NCBI RefSeq assembly: GCF_003264115.1
Contig: NZ_CP021912.1
Coordinates: forward strand, 558,001-622,000
Reading direction: 5' to 3'
DNA: 64,000 nt
Source: Erythrobacter sp. KY5
GTDB lineage: Bacteria; Pseudomonadota; Alphaproteobacteria; Sphingomonadales; Sphingomonadaceae
Shown one piece after another: positions 53,210 through 62,579 of the stretch. How positions within the stretch are numbered: position 1 is the first letter of the stretch; the number at the start of each line of letters is the position of its first letter. Position numbers and translations under genes: made by a program. Under the pieces are notes generated by a model, which did not search any database, was not told the origin of the DNA, and saw only the letters and a program-made list of their open reading frames with translations.

Positions 53210-53498
53210 GGCAAGCTTTCCGTTCTGTCAGATGTCGACACCGCTGCGATCCCGATGGGGTTCGCATGTTCGATTTCGACCAGAAATACGCGCGCACACG
53301 GTTTTTGGCCGCAGCCGCGCATCGTTGGCCAACTCTAATGCAGGCGGATATGCCGTTTTGCAACCGCGAAAAGCGAAGGAATATTACAAGGACGCAAAGC
53401 CTGGCTTTAATGACGTTGCGTCAATGTGGCTCTTGCGAGTCGTTTTCAGCGATTTCTGCTGATTTCCAGCGGCTTTGATCGCAGCGCCGGGGCCGGTT
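53210..53498. other. 289-bp region upstream of gltB
   Basis: No credible gene. It contains the gltB promoter, presumably around a TAATAT box on the minus strand (53386-53381), and a short palindrome TGACG-ttg-CGTCA near 53410-53422. No NtrC or sigma-54 site (GG-N10-GC) that I can recognise is present. Confidence 0.5.
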
Positions 53499-54599
53499 CT
53501 ATGCTGCGCCGCGAAGCGTCTGCAACTTGGCGAGCGCATCGCGCAGGTCGCGTTCAGTCTGGCCCAGCCTGTCGCCAGGTCTTGTCGCAGTTGCTGCCGA
53601 AGCCGGAGTGTCGAAACCGTCCTGCGTGAAGAGTGTCAGCGCCTTGAGCGCTTCTGCTAGCGCGGCATCGCGGCCCGGCGTGTGTCCCGAATGGCGCCCG
53701 CGCTCGCTTTCCTGATGCTGATGCAAAGCCCCTGCAAACCGTTCGACCATCTCGACGAGGCTCAATTCCTCGGTCGGACGTTCGCGAAGTTTTTCCAAGG
53801 CCGAAGCGGGCACTGACTTGGGTTTGAGCTGGGGCTTCGGAGCCTGTGGCTGATCGCCAACCTCTTCTACCCACACCGCATTTCGTCCGGGGAGCTCGGC
53901 AAATTCGGCAAGGTCGAGTTCGCGCGGCCTGCTGGCCAGTGCTGCATTATCCGGTGCTGCATTATCCGGCAGTGCGGCAGGCGGCGTCTGGGCCGTGTCA
54001 TCCGAAGGTGACGCCTCGCACGAAGCGCCCTCGCAGCATTCGATCAAGGCCTGTTTGTATTGCCCGTGAGTAAAGAGCGCACTCGCTTTGGGAGCGTCCT
54101 CTTCGCTGGCCTCCATCTCGTAACCGCGCCGCGATAGTTCGCCCAGCGGCTCGCTCGATGCCAGTTCACTGCCATCTTCTGTTTCGTCTTCAAGTGGAGC
54201 ATCAAGGCTCACGCTGCCAAGATCGGTTACAGGGTCGATGACCGGCAGCCTGCTGGCGTGATAGGCTGAGTAAACGCCGCGAGCTGAGGCGGTTCTGCGG
54301 AACTTGCGATGGAGAGCCGAGGATATGCCATAGCCAAGCACACCGCCGATCGACGCTGCAGCGGCAGCAAGAACAATGCGCGCGACGAGGCCCGCTACCA
54401 ATCCGCCTGACAAGGCCCCAAGCTTGTCGATCATGGGTTGAGGCAGCACCACCATGATGAGGCCAAGCAGAGCCGCTGCCCAGATCGTTACGATCGGCAC
54501 GAAAGCTCGGTGAGCCGCGATGCCCGTAAAGGGCCGCTTGGAAGGTGAAGCCTTGCGCCGTTTTTTCGGCTCGCTCTCGGTGATCTGGCTCAATCGCAT
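53499..54599 (-). CDS. membrane protein with long acidic cytoplasmic tail
   Basis: A 366-residue protein of unknown function, start ATG 54599 (AAAAGGG site); the in-frame ATG at 54638 adds 13 residues. After a Lys/Arg-rich N-terminus (KKRRKASPSKRP) there are two or three helices (FVPIVTIWAAALLGLIMVVL, GGLVAGLVARIVLAAAAASIGGVLGYG). The remaining 260 residues are acidic, Pro/Ala-rich and low-complexity (PDNAAPDNAA tandem), ending in a helical Ala/Leu-rich segment. I recognise no family; it resembles sphingomonad proteins of unknown envelope role. It lies between gltB and the exosortase-associated genes. Confidence 0.75.
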   Translation of the reverse strand: MRLSQITESEPKKRRKASPSKRPFTGIAAHRAFVPIVTIWAAALLGLIMVVLPQPMIDKLGALSGGLVAGLVARIVLAAAAASIGGVLGYGISSALHRKFRRTASARGVYSAYHASRLPVIDPVTDLGSVSLDAPLEDETEDGSELASSEPLGELSRRGYEMEASEEDAPKASALFTHGQYKQALIECCEGASCEASPSDDTAQTPPAALPDNAAPDNAALASRPRELDLAEFAELPGRNAVWVEEVGDQPQAPKPQLKPKSVPASALEKLRERPTEELSLVEMVERFAGALHQHQESERGRHSGHTPGRDAALAEALKALTLFTQDGFDTPASAATATRPGDRLGQTERDLRDALAKLQTLRGAA

Positions 54600-54648
54600 G
54601 GCGCCCTTTTCGTGCCTCTTCTCGATTGGGCGCATCACCTGTCTCGCG

Positions 54649-55911
54649 CTACGCCCGTAATCCCTGGTCTGGCGAAAGCGGACCCGAACCGAAATCGCCG
54701 TGGGTTCGAGCTAACAAGTGATGGTAAACGTCAAGATAACGCCGCGCATTTATGTGCCAGTCATGCCGGGAGCGGACATGCTCCAGAGCGTTGGCGCGCA
54801 GGACGTCCCATTCGCCGCGTGACTCAAGCAATTCGCCAAGGGCCTGTGCGCAGGCGCCTGGGTCATCGGGCGCGAACAGGATGCCCGTTTCGCCGTGGGT
54901 TATAAGCTCACGGTGGCCACCGACATTCGACGCCGCGACAAGGCGACGCTGTGCCATCGCCTCAAGCGGTTTGAGCGGCGTCACAAGGTCGGTAAGGCGT
55001 GAGGCTTTGCGCGGATAAGCCAGCACGTCGATGAGTGAATAGTAACGCTCGACCTCGCTATGAGGGACGCGGCCTGCGAAGATGATGGCCTCTGGATCGG
55101 GCAGTCTTTCAGCCGCCGCCCGCCATTCGCCGTCCATCTCGCCTGCGCCCACCAGAAGCAGCCTTGCATCGGGATGCGAGCGCCGCAGGATCGGCATGGC
55201 AGCGATCAGATCATCGATGCCCTCATAATCGTAGAAGCTGCCGATATAACCGATCACCGGCGCACCTTCTGCGATGCCAAGCTCGCTCGCCAGCGTATCG
55301 TCGCGGGGGATCGGCTCACCGAAAAGGGTGAGGTCGACACCGTTGGGCATCACACCGATCTTGCCGCCCGGAATCCCGCGAGCCACAAGATCGTCGCGCA
55401 GGCCGTTGCAAATCGTGAAGACTGCATCGGCGCGCGCTGCGACCTGCGTTTCGAGACTGCGCGTCAGGCGGTACTTCGCAGAGCCCTGTGTCCCCGTGCG
55501 ATTGCCGACAGCTGCATCTTCCCAAAAGGCGCGGATTTCATAGACCAGCGAAATACCGAGATTGCGCGCGGCTCTCAGCGCAGCCCCTCCATTGAGCGCC
55601 GGGGAATGAGCGTGAATGATGTCAGGTCGCCAATCTTGCGCCAGTTCGCGAATAGCGTCGCTCGTCGCAGCCATTTCTCGAAACTCGCGCACCAGCATGG
55701 GGCCTGATGAAACGCCAGCCGTCCGGTGGAAGGTCAGGCCGTCGAATTGTTCGCGCGCGCTCTCCCATTCGGCTTCGATGTTGTGGCGCTGCGATGTCAG
55801 GCCGCGCACTTCGAGCCCCAACGCCTCTTGCGCTTTGAGGATTGCGCGGGTGCGAAAGGTGTAGCCGGAATGCAGTGGCAAGGAGTGATCAAGGACGTGA
55901 AGAACGCGCAT
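54649..55911 (-). CDS. exosortase-A-associated family 4 glycosyltransferase
   Basis: A 420-residue GT4 glycosyltransferase, starting MRVLHVLDHSLPLHSGYTFR, exactly the signature of the TIGR04063 (PEP-CTERM/exosortase A system-associated) family. It has two Rossmann domains: N-terminal with IIHAHSPALNGG and C-terminal with VIGYIGSFYDYEGIDDLI, FAGRVPHSEVERYYSLIDVLAYPR and the EAMAQRRLVAASNVGGHRELI nucleotide-sugar loop. Cytoplasmic or membrane-associated. Divergent from the membrane peptide/O-ligase genes, 71-bp gap. It adds a sugar to the exopolysaccharide made by the same system. Confidence 0.93.
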   Translation of the reverse strand: MRVLHVLDHSLPLHSGYTFRTRAILKAQEALGLEVRGLTSQRHNIEAEWESAREQFDGLTFHRTAGVSSGPMLVREFREMAATSDAIRELAQDWRPDIIHAHSPALNGGAALRAARNLGISLVYEIRAFWEDAAVGNRTGTQGSAKYRLTRSLETQVAARADAVFTICNGLRDDLVARGIPGGKIGVMPNGVDLTLFGEPIPRDDTLASELGIAEGAPVIGYIGSFYDYEGIDDLIAAMPILRRSHPDARLLLVGAGEMDGEWRAAAERLPDPEAIIFAGRVPHSEVERYYSLIDVLAYPRKASRLTDLVTPLKPLEAMAQRRLVAASNVGGHRELITHGETGILFAPDDPGACAQALGELLESRGEWDVLRANALEHVRSRHDWHINARRYLDVYHHLLARTHGDFGSGPLSPDQGLRA

Positions 55912-55982
55912 CATGGCAGCGTCAAATAGCGCAGCCATGCTTAACGGGCCGTCAACCGCGCTGCTGTAAGGCGATCCTCGCC

Positions 55983-56186
55983 ATGATTGACTATTTCGCA
56001 CTCGCGCTGGGCCACGGCCTGTTGGCGCTCGCCTTATTTCGGCTGGTGCTGCGCGAGGAAACCGATGTCGATCCTCGGCTCAAAGAACTGGACGAAAAGG
56101 CGCAGGCCGCTCGCGAGGCGGGAAGTGCAGCGAGCCGCAACGCGCGGCGGCGCGAGCGCATGACTGACGGGGGCGAGACGCGATGA
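55983..56186 (+). CDS. 67-residue membrane peptide before the O-ligase gene
   Basis: ATG 55983, in-frame with a longer open frame that begins earlier. The N-terminus MIDYFALALGHGLLALALFRLVLR is one membrane helix. The rest is a charged coiled-coil-like tail (EETDVDPRLKELDEKAQAAREAG, RNARRRER). Its TGA overlaps the ATG of the O-ligase gene (ATGA), so both are translationally coupled. The helix-plus-coil plan suggests an accessory subunit of the ligase. Unknown family. Confidence 0.75.
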   Translation: MIDYFALALGHGLLALALFRLVLREETDVDPRLKELDEKAQAAREAGSAASRNARRRERMTDGGETR

Positions 56187-57565
56187 TCGACCTCTTTCTG
56201 ATCGCCTTCATCGGTTATGTGCTGGTGCTGGGGATCAAGCGCCCATTTCTCTGGGTGCTCCTTTATATTTACATCGATATTCTGGCCCCGCAGCGCATCG
56301 GCTATTCACTGATCACTTCGCTCTCGGTGTCGCTCATTGCCTTTGCGGCGGCGTTTGGCGGCTGGCTTGCACTCGACAGCAAGAAGGGCTCCCGGTTCAC
56401 CGGCAGGCAGGGGCTTATCCTGCTCTTTCTTCTCTATTGCTGGTGGACGACCGGCTTTGCCGACTTCCCCGAAAACGCCGCGACCAAGTGGGACTGGGTG
56501 TGGAAAGCAATGCTGTTCGCGATCTTCCTGCCGCTGACGCTTACCACCCGCCTCAGGATCGAAGGGGCGCTTCTCACCATGCTCTTGTCGATGGCGGTGA
56601 TAATCATCGGAGGCGGGATCAAGGTTGTTTTCGGCGGCGGCGGATACGAAACCCGCATGCTGATCGTGAACGACAATTCCGGGATATACGAGACAAGCGT
56701 GCTCGCCTGCATGGCGATTGCGATCATTCCTGCGATCCATTGGTTCACGCGGCATGGTTCGATCTTCCCGCCAGACTGGCGCGTCAGGTTGTTCGGATAT
56801 GGCTTTATCTTCGCCTGCATCCTGATCCCGGTCGGGACAGAGGCGCGCACGGGCCTTGTCTGCTTTGCAGTGCTGTTGCTGCTCACGTTCCGCCATGTGA
56901 AGAACAAGGTGCTGTTCGCAGGGCTTGGCGCGATTGCGATGGTTGCAGCGATCCCGTTCCTGCCGGCCAGCTTTACCGAACGCATGAGCACGATAACGGA
57001 ATTTCAGCAGGATCAGAGCGCCTCCACCCGCGTTGCGGTCTGGAACTGGACGCTCGATTATGCCGCTGAAAATCCGTGGGGCGGCGGGTTCGACGCCTAT
57101 CGCGGCAATTCCTTCGAATATCGGATGCGGGTGGAGGAAACGGTCAATGGCACCACATCGGTCACCTACCAGAACGTGGTCGATGAAGCGCGCGCCTACC
57201 ACTCCGCCATTTTCGAGGTGCTGGGCGAACAGGGCTATCCCGGCCTTATCCTGTGGAGCCTTATCCAGATCACCGGGCTTATCTCCATGGCTCAGATCCG
57301 CAAGCGCTGGAAAGGGCGCGAGGGGCCGGATGAACAATGGCAGGCTCCGCTGGCCTCAGCCTTGGCGCAGGCGCAGATCATCTATCTCGTCGGCGCGCTG
57401 TTCACAGGCATTGCCTACACGCCGCCGATGCTTCTCATTCTGGCTTTCCAGATCGGTCTGTCGAGCTATCTCAAGCAATGCGAAGAACCTGCCCGAGCCG
57501 TGCCAGCGCGGCCGGTCTCGCGGCGCTCCACCCCGCCACTTGGCAAGCCGAACGAGGCCGTATGA
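56183..57565 (+). CDS. exosortase-A-associated O-antigen-ligase-like protein
   Basis: A 460-residue inner-membrane protein with about ten helices, of the TIGR03097 family (probable O-glycosylation ligase, exosortase A system; DUF5935 plus Wzy_C). N-terminal DUF5935-like region (LFLIAFIGYVLVLGIKRPFLWVLLYIYIDILAPQ); the central periplasmic loop has RVAVWNWTLDYAAENPWGGG and ARAYHSAIFEVLGEQG, the Wzy_C hallmark. Probably polymerises or transfers polysaccharide. Coupled to the acyltransferase downstream by TATGA overlap. Confidence 0.92.
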   Translation: MIDLFLIAFIGYVLVLGIKRPFLWVLLYIYIDILAPQRIGYSLITSLSVSLIAFAAAFGGWLALDSKKGSRFTGRQGLILLFLLYCWWTTGFADFPENAATKWDWVWKAMLFAIFLPLTLTTRLRIEGALLTMLLSMAVIIIGGGIKVVFGGGGYETRMLIVNDNSGIYETSVLACMAIAIIPAIHWFTRHGSIFPPDWRVRLFGYGFIFACILIPVGTEARTGLVCFAVLLLLTFRHVKNKVLFAGLGAIAMVAAIPFLPASFTERMSTITEFQQDQSASTRVAVWNWTLDYAAENPWGGGFDAYRGNSFEYRMRVEETVNGTTSVTYQNVVDEARAYHSAIFEVLGEQGYPGLILWSLIQITGLISMAQIRKRWKGREGPDEQWQAPLASALAQAQIIYLVGALFTGIAYTPPMLLILAFQIGLSSYLKQCEEPARAVPARPVSRRSTPPLGKPNEAV

Positions 57566-58659
57566 GCGTCGCTGGCTCACCGGTCGCCGATGCCCGCCCG
57601 CAGCTCGATCAGCTGACGGGGCTGCGCGGTCTCGCCGCATGGTTCGTTGTGCTGTACCACATCCGCTTTAGCCTGACCGCGATCCTGCCGGGCGAAGTCA
57701 TCGCGATATTCGCCAAGGGCTATCTCGCGGTCGATCTCTTTTTCATGTTGTCGGGCTTCGTCATGTGGCTGAGCTATGGCGAGAAATTCCGCTCGCAAGG
57801 TTGGGCGCAATCCCGCCCGTTCCTGTGGAAGCGGTTCGCGCGGGTGTGGCCGCTCCACGCGCTGATCCTTGCGGGGTTCGTGATGCTGGCTCTCGTACTG
57901 GCAGCGACAGGACGCACCAGCGACACTTATCCAATCGCGGAATTGCCGCTTCACATTCTGTTGATCCAGAACTGGGGGTTTACGAGTGAGCTTGCATGGA
58001 ACCCGCCCGCCTGGTCGATCAGCGCAGAGTTTGCAGCATATCTCGCTTTCCCCGCACTTATCATCGCGATCCGTTGGGAGCGGCTCGGGCTTGCCTCGCT
58101 GGTCGCGGTGATCGGCGCGCTGGCACTTTGCCTGCATGCTTGGTTTGCGGGGCTCGGATATTCGATCCTCGACGACGACATCCCGCGCACCGGCCTTGTG
58201 CGCTGCCTTGCGGAATTCACCATCGGCATTGCGCTCGCGCAGCTGTGGCGACTGATGCGTGAGAGCGGGCGAGGCGGGGCGATACCATTCGTGGTAAGCG
58301 CATCCACTGGCATTACCGGCATTGCGCTTGGTCTTCCTGAAACACTCTGGGTTCTTGCCTGCTTTGCAAGCCTGTTGCTGGCGCTTGCTCTCGATGGCGG
58401 TCCAGCAACCCGCGTGCTTTCGTCAACGCCGCTCGTGAAACTTGGCGACTGGAGCTATGCGACGTACCTTTCGCACTATCTCCTGTTCGTGGTCTTCAAG
58501 CTGGCCTTTGTCGGGAGCGATCTCCAGATCGGCTGGCTCGGCCTTGCCGCCTATGGCGCCGTTGTACTCGCCGTCTCCGCAGCGCTCTTTGCCGGATTCG
58601 AAAAACCGGCGCAGAAATGGCTTAATCAGCGCACTCCCCTGCTTCTCAAGTCCGCCTGA
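57562..58659 (+). CDS. acyltransferase 3 family protein (OafA/YrhL-like)
   Basis: A 365-residue integral membrane O-acyltransferase. Family hallmarks: LRGLAAWFVVLYH with the conserved Arg and His (residues 22-33), YLAVDLFFMLSGFVM with Asp, FLWKRFARVWPLH (R-x-R/WPLH block) and PAWSISAEF. About ten helices. The family acetylates exopolysaccharide or O-antigen sugars. ATG 57562 overlaps the O-ligase stop by 4 bp, so it probably decorates the same polysaccharide. Confidence 0.93.
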   Translation: MSVAGSPVADARPQLDQLTGLRGLAAWFVVLYHIRFSLTAILPGEVIAIFAKGYLAVDLFFMLSGFVMWLSYGEKFRSQGWAQSRPFLWKRFARVWPLHALILAGFVMLALVLAATGRTSDTYPIAELPLHILLIQNWGFTSELAWNPPAWSISAEFAAYLAFPALIIAIRWERLGLASLVAVIGALALCLHAWFAGLGYSILDDDIPRTGLVRCLAEFTIGIALAQLWRLMRESGRGGAIPFVVSASTGITGIALGLPETLWVLACFASLLLALALDGGPATRVLSSTPLVKLGDWSYATYLSHYLLFVVFKLAFVGSDLQIGWLGLAAYGAVVLAVSAALFAGFEKPAQKWLNQRTPLLLKSA

Positions 58660-58763
58660 CGTTAGGGCACGCTACGTCCGAGTGCCGGGGGCTTGCCCTT
58701 GCGGCGTTTGTCGCCCAAACCGCGCGCGGATTTAGGGACTCAACACTCAAAAGGGAGAGCCAA

Positions 58764-59213
58764 ATGACCCCGCAGGATCTCGCAGCCAAAGTTGGCGAAA
58801 CCATCGGCACCAGTGACTGGGTGGAGATGAGCCAGGAACGCATCAACCAGTTTGCCGATGCGACCGGCGACCACCAGTTCATTCATATCGACGAGGAAAA
58901 GGCCAAGATGACCCCGTTCGGCGGGACCATCGCGCACGGTTTCCTTACGCTTTCGATGATGCCTTACCTTGGCGCCAACAGCGACACGCCCAAGCTCGAC
59001 GGCGTGAAGATGGGCGTGAATTATGGCGGCAACAAATGCCGGTTCCTCTCGCCCGTGCGCGCTGGCAAGCGCATCCGTGGCCACTGGAAGCTCACCGAAA
59101 TGGTCGAGAAGCGCCCCGGCCAGTGGCAGCAGACCTGCGAAGTCACGATGGAGATCGAGGGCGAGGAAACGCCTGCTTTGATCTGCGAATGGATCACGCT
59201 CTACTTCGTCTGA
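58764..59213 (+). CDS. MaoC-like enoyl-CoA hydratase
   Basis: A 149-residue hot-dog-fold hydratase; the catalytic pair is in FADATGDHQFIHIDEEKA (Asp and His, R-hydratase type), followed by FGGTIAHGFLTLSMMPYL. R-specific hydratases make (R)-3-hydroxyacyl-CoA from enoyl-CoA, linking beta-oxidation to PHA synthesis or general beta-oxidation. AAAAGGGAG ribosome site. It precedes a thiolase by 104 bp. Confidence 0.93.
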   Translation: MTPQDLAAKVGETIGTSDWVEMSQERINQFADATGDHQFIHIDEEKAKMTPFGGTIAHGFLTLSMMPYLGANSDTPKLDGVKMGVNYGGNKCRFLSPVRAGKRIRGHWKLTEMVEKRPGQWQQTCEVTMEIEGEETPALICEWITLYFV

Positions 59214-59317
59214 AGCCCGCTTTCAGCGCGTGAAGAAAATCTGACGCGCTTTTGACCCGTTCCGTCTCCATCTTTTGAAGACGGGGACGGCCCCACACGT
59301 TTGAAAGGAAACCTCTC

Positions 59318-60499
59318 ATGTCACGCGATGCAGTCATCGTCTCCACCGCCCGCACGCCGATTGGCCGTGCTTACAAGGGCGGCTTCAACGCCACGCCCGG
59401 CGCAACGCTCGGCTCCTATTCGTTCAAGCCCGCCGTCGAGCGTGCCGGCATCGACGCTGGCGAGATCGACGATGTGGTTTGGGGCGCCGTCCTCACGCAA
59501 GGCACGCAGGCCGGTAACATCGGTCGTCAGGTCGCGCTGCGCGGCGGAGCTCCTGTCACTGTCGCTGCACAGACCATCGACCGTCAGTGTTCTTCGGGCC
59601 TGATGGCGATTGCAACCGCTGCCAAGCAGATCATCGTCGACAACATGGACGTTGTCGTCGGCGGCGGTCAGGATTCGATCTCGATGGTCCAGACGCCAGA
59701 AATGCGCGTTGCTCCCGATCGCTCGCTGATTGAGATGCACAAGGACGTCTACATGCCGATGCTCGGCACGGCTGAGACGGTTGCGGCGCGTTACAACATC
59801 AGCCGCGAGGCACAGGACGAATACGCCTACCAGTCGCAGATGCGCACCGCCGCTGCACAGGAAGCGGGCAAGTTCGACGACGAAATCGTGCCCGTCACCA
59901 CCACCATGATGGTCAAGGACAAGGAAACCGGCGAAGTTTCGCAGGTGGAAACCACGATCACCAAGGATGAAGGCAACCGCCCCTCGACCACGCTCGAAGG
60001 TTTGCAGAGCCTCAACCCGGTCATGGGCCCGGACAAGGTCATCACCGCAGGCAACGCCTCACAGCTTTCCGACGGTTCGTCGGCGAGCGTGTTGATGGAA
60101 GCCCAGCTTGCCGAGCAGAAAGGCCTCCAGCCGCTTGGCCGCTATGTCGGCATGGCTGTTGCGGGCACCGAGCCTGACGAGATGGGCATTGGCCCGGTCT
60201 TCGCCATTCCGAAGCTGCTCAAGCAGACCGGTCTCAAGATGGACGATATCGGCCTGTGGGAACTGAACGAAGCCTTCGCCGTGCAGGTGCTCTACTGCCG
60301 CGACAAGCTCGGCATCGATAACGACATCCTCAACGTCAATGGCGGCTCGATCTCGATCGGCCACCCATACGGCATGACCGGCGCACGCTGCACCGGCCAC
60401 GCGCTGATCGAAGGCAAGCGTCGCGGTGCCAAGTACGTCGTCGTTACCATGTGCGTTGGCGGCGGCATGGGCGCAGCGGGCCTGTTCGAGGTCTTCTGA
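59318..60499 (+). CDS. acetyl-CoA C-acyltransferase (thiolase II family)
   Basis: A 393-residue thiolase. Nucleophile Cys91 in [13 protein letters not shown]; second half with [16 protein letters not shown] (His) and the second Cys in [26 protein letters not shown] site at ATG 59318. It cleaves 3-ketoacyl-CoA or condenses acetyl-CoA; whether degradative or biosynthetic is not clear by eye. It lies next to the MaoC hydratase and may work with PhaB (33 kb) and the hydratase in acyl-CoA metabolism. A strong terminator follows. Confidence 0.95.
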   Translation: MSRDAVIVSTARTPIGRAYKGGFNATPGATLGSYSFKPAVERAGIDAGEIDDVVWGAVLTQGTQAGNIGRQVALRGGAPVTVAAQTIDRQCSSGLMAIATAAKQIIVDNMDVVVGGGQDSISMVQTPEMRVAPDRSLIEMHKDVYMPMLGTAETVAARYNISREAQDEYAYQSQMRTAAAQEAGKFDDEIVPVTTTMMVKDKETGEVSQVETTITKDEGNRPSTTLEGLQSLNPVMGPDKVITAGNASQLSDGSSASVLMEAQLAEQKGLQPLGRYVGMAVAGTEPDEMGIGPVFAIPKLLKQTGLKMDDIGLWELNEAFAVQVLYCRDKLGIDNDILNVNGGSISIGHPYGMTGARCTGHALIEGKRRGAKYVVVTMCVGGGMGAAGLFEVF

Positions 60500-60547
60500 G
60501 CAATCGACAAACAACCGTGCGGTTCGATGAAACCGCTCGATAAGATG

Positions 60548-60588
60548 GCCCCGTTCGCTAAGCTCTTGGCGAACGGGGCAATTTTTTT
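60548..60588 (+). terminator. rho-independent terminator after the thiolase gene
   Basis: A perfect 11-bp stem (GCCCCGTTCGC 60548-60558, GCGAACGGGGC 60569-60579), 10-nt loop, and seven T at 60582-60588. Confidence 0.95.
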
Positions 60589-60597
60589 GAGGTTACG

Positions 60598-61557
60598 ATG
60601 ATCCGGATTCTTGCGATTGCACTTGCGGCGTTTTTCATGAGCGCCTCTTCCCACGCTTACGCCAATCCTCAGCTTGCGCTCGTTCCCGGCGCACGGGCGA
60701 ATATGGAAGTGCTTGAGACGCGGCGCGTGCAGTCCGAGGCCTTTGACTATGAGCATGCCGTCACTATCGCATTGCCTGCGACCTACCGGGTCCAGCCGGA
60801 GCGGCGCTATCCGGTGTTGTGGGTGCTCGATGATCCGCTGATGACCCGCTCTGCCATCGCTACAGTCGATCTGCTGGTCAGCGGTAACATGATCCCCGAA
60901 ATCATCGTCATCGGCGTCGGCAGTCCATCCGAAGAAGGTCTGCGCGGCGTCGGGCGCAGGATCGTCGAATTCTCGCCTCCGGGCGAGGGCTTCGCGGCAC
61001 CGGGCCTCAATCGCGAGGCGGTGCAATCGGTCGCGCCGTTTCCGCCCTATCCGCACCGCGCGCACGATTTTCTCGCTTTTCTCGTCGACGAATTGCGCCC
61101 GCAATTGGGCGCCGAGCTGCGCTTTGCCGATGACCACATCCTCCACGGCCACTCGCTCGGTGGGTTGTTCGCAGGCTACACACTGTTCGAACGGCCCGGC
61201 GCCTTCGACCGAATGATCATTGGATCGCCCGCGATGGCCAATGTCGACGATGCGGTCTTCAAGCGTGAAAGCGAATTTGCACAGGCCAACGACGCTCTCC
61301 CGGTTGAACTTTTTGTCGGCGCAGGCGGAGACGAGGGCAATGAGTGGTTCCTCAATGCAGGCGGCATCCTGTCGGGCACGGCGCGTTTCATCGAATTGCT
61401 GAACCTGCGCGGTTATGAGGGACTTGAGATCAAGAGCAGGTTCTATTCAAGCGAGAACCACTACACCGTCGCGCCGCGGATCATGAGCGATGCATTGCGC
61501 CATTTCTATCGCGAGGAAGCTGCGCAGATCGGGTCGAGCTGGCCGCAGAAACCGTAG
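60598..61557 (+). CDS. exported esterase of the alpha/beta hydrolase (esterase D) family
   Basis: A 319-residue exported hydrolase. Signal peptide RILAIALAAFFMSASSHAYA; the fold shows RRYPVLWVLDDPLM, the nucleophile elbow HGHSLGGLFAGY (Ser in GHSLGG) and a late His in SSENHYTVAP. This resembles the putative-esterase group (PF00756) that includes siderophore and acyl-ester hydrolases. The substrate is unknown. Its start (ATG 60598) follows the terminator by 9 bp; ribosome site GAGG. Confidence 0.9.
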   Translation: MIRILAIALAAFFMSASSHAYANPQLALVPGARANMEVLETRRVQSEAFDYEHAVTIALPATYRVQPERRYPVLWVLDDPLMTRSAIATVDLLVSGNMIPEIIVIGVGSPSEEGLRGVGRRIVEFSPPGEGFAAPGLNREAVQSVAPFPPYPHRAHDFLAFLVDELRPQLGAELRFADDHILHGHSLGGLFAGYTLFERPGAFDRMIIGSPAMANVDDAVFKRESEFAQANDALPVELFVGAGGDEGNEWFLNAGGILSGTARFIELLNLRGYEGLEIKSRFYSSENHYTVAPRIMSDALRHFYREEAAQIGSSWPQKP

Positions 61558-61592
61558 GGACGCGCAGCCGCTGTGTGATAGGAGTGCCAGTC

Positions 61593-62579
61593 ATGCCGCC
61601 TTCGGAACAAGATCGCGCCTCCACTGGCCGCTGGCCCTTCCTCGATTACGCTGCCGACAAGGCGGTGATCGAGACGTGCCACGCTTATCTGCAGATTGTC
61701 GGCAAGCTTCCCACCCGCGGGCGGGTCTGGACCAACCACGGGTGGCAGCTTGCCCTTCGCGTTACGCCGCGCGGTTTTCGCACCTATACGGTGGGCCTTG
61801 GCGATCATGATGCGGAAATGCACTTCGATTGCCTGGCGAATGAAATCGTTCTCGAAACTTCTGCCGGGTTCAGGGCCTCGGTTGCGCTTCATGGGCAGTC
61901 TGTCGCCGAGCTCTTTCAGAGCCTGACCGCGCTGCTGGAGCGCGCAGGCATTTCGACAGATATTGGCGGCGCACCCAACGAAGTCGAACCCGCGATACCG
62001 TTCAAATCGGACGACCGCCAGCGTCATTGGGATGAAAGCGCGGTGCGCCGCTTCCACGCGGCCTTTCGCAGCGCCGACCGCGTTTTCACCCTCTTCCGCA
62101 GCCACTTTGTCGGCAAATCGAGCCCAAGCCACCTTTTCTGGGGCAGTTTCGACCTTGCCGTCACCCGCTTTTCCGGAAAAGAGGCACCGCTTCATCCCGG
62201 CGGAGTTCCCAACCTGCCCGACCGCATAACGCGCGAAGCGTACAGTCACGAGGTGGCAAGCGCAGGCTTCTGGCTCGGTGGCTCAGGGATCGAGGAGGCG
62301 GCCTTCTACGCTTACGGCTACCCCGCGCCCGACGGCCTCTCGGACACGATACTATCGACACCGGGAGCCTACTGGCATGCTGAGCTTGGCGAGTTCATCC
62401 TGCCTTACGCGAAGGTCGCGCAGGCATCCGATCCGGACGCAGCGCTCCTATCCTTCCTTCTTGAAACCTATGAGGCCATTGCGACGCGGGCAGGTTGGGA
62501 CCGCGCTGCACTGGAGATACCGGGCGGACAGTTCGGACAACCTTACGATATGGCATCACTACGGGAGGGGCGCGTATGA
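61593..62579 (+). CDS. DUF5996 family protein
   Basis: A 328-residue protein of the DUF5996 family, of unknown function. Start ATG 61593 with GGAG at about 8 bp; an in-frame GTG at 61575 is less likely. Characteristic stretches: WPFLDYAADKAVIETCHAYLQIVGKL, LRVTPRGFRTYTVGLGD, SPSHLFWGSFDLAVTRFSG and EAYSHEVASAGFWLGG near 215-230. Its end overlaps the ATG of the next membrane protein gene. No catalytic motif is known. Confidence 0.9.
   Translation: MPPSEQDRASTGRWPFLDYAADKAVIETCHAYLQIVGKLPTRGRVWTNHGWQLALRVTPRGFRTYTVGLGDHDAEMHFDCLANEIVLETSAGFRASVALHGQSVAELFQSLTALLERAGISTDIGGAPNEVEPAIPFKSDDRQRHWDESAVRRFHAAFRSADRVFTLFRSHFVGKSSPSHLFWGSFDLAVTRFSGKEAPLHPGGVPNLPDRITREAYSHEVASAGFWLGGSGIEEAAFYAYGYPAPDGLSDTILSTPGAYWHAELGEFILPYAKVAQASDPDAALLSFLLETYEAIATRAGWDRAALEIPGGQFGQPYDMASLREGRV

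Noticed and set aside
53210..53498. Possible sigma-54/NtrC control site before gltB
   Set aside because: I found no GG-N10-GC element in the expected place; no claim can be supported by eye.
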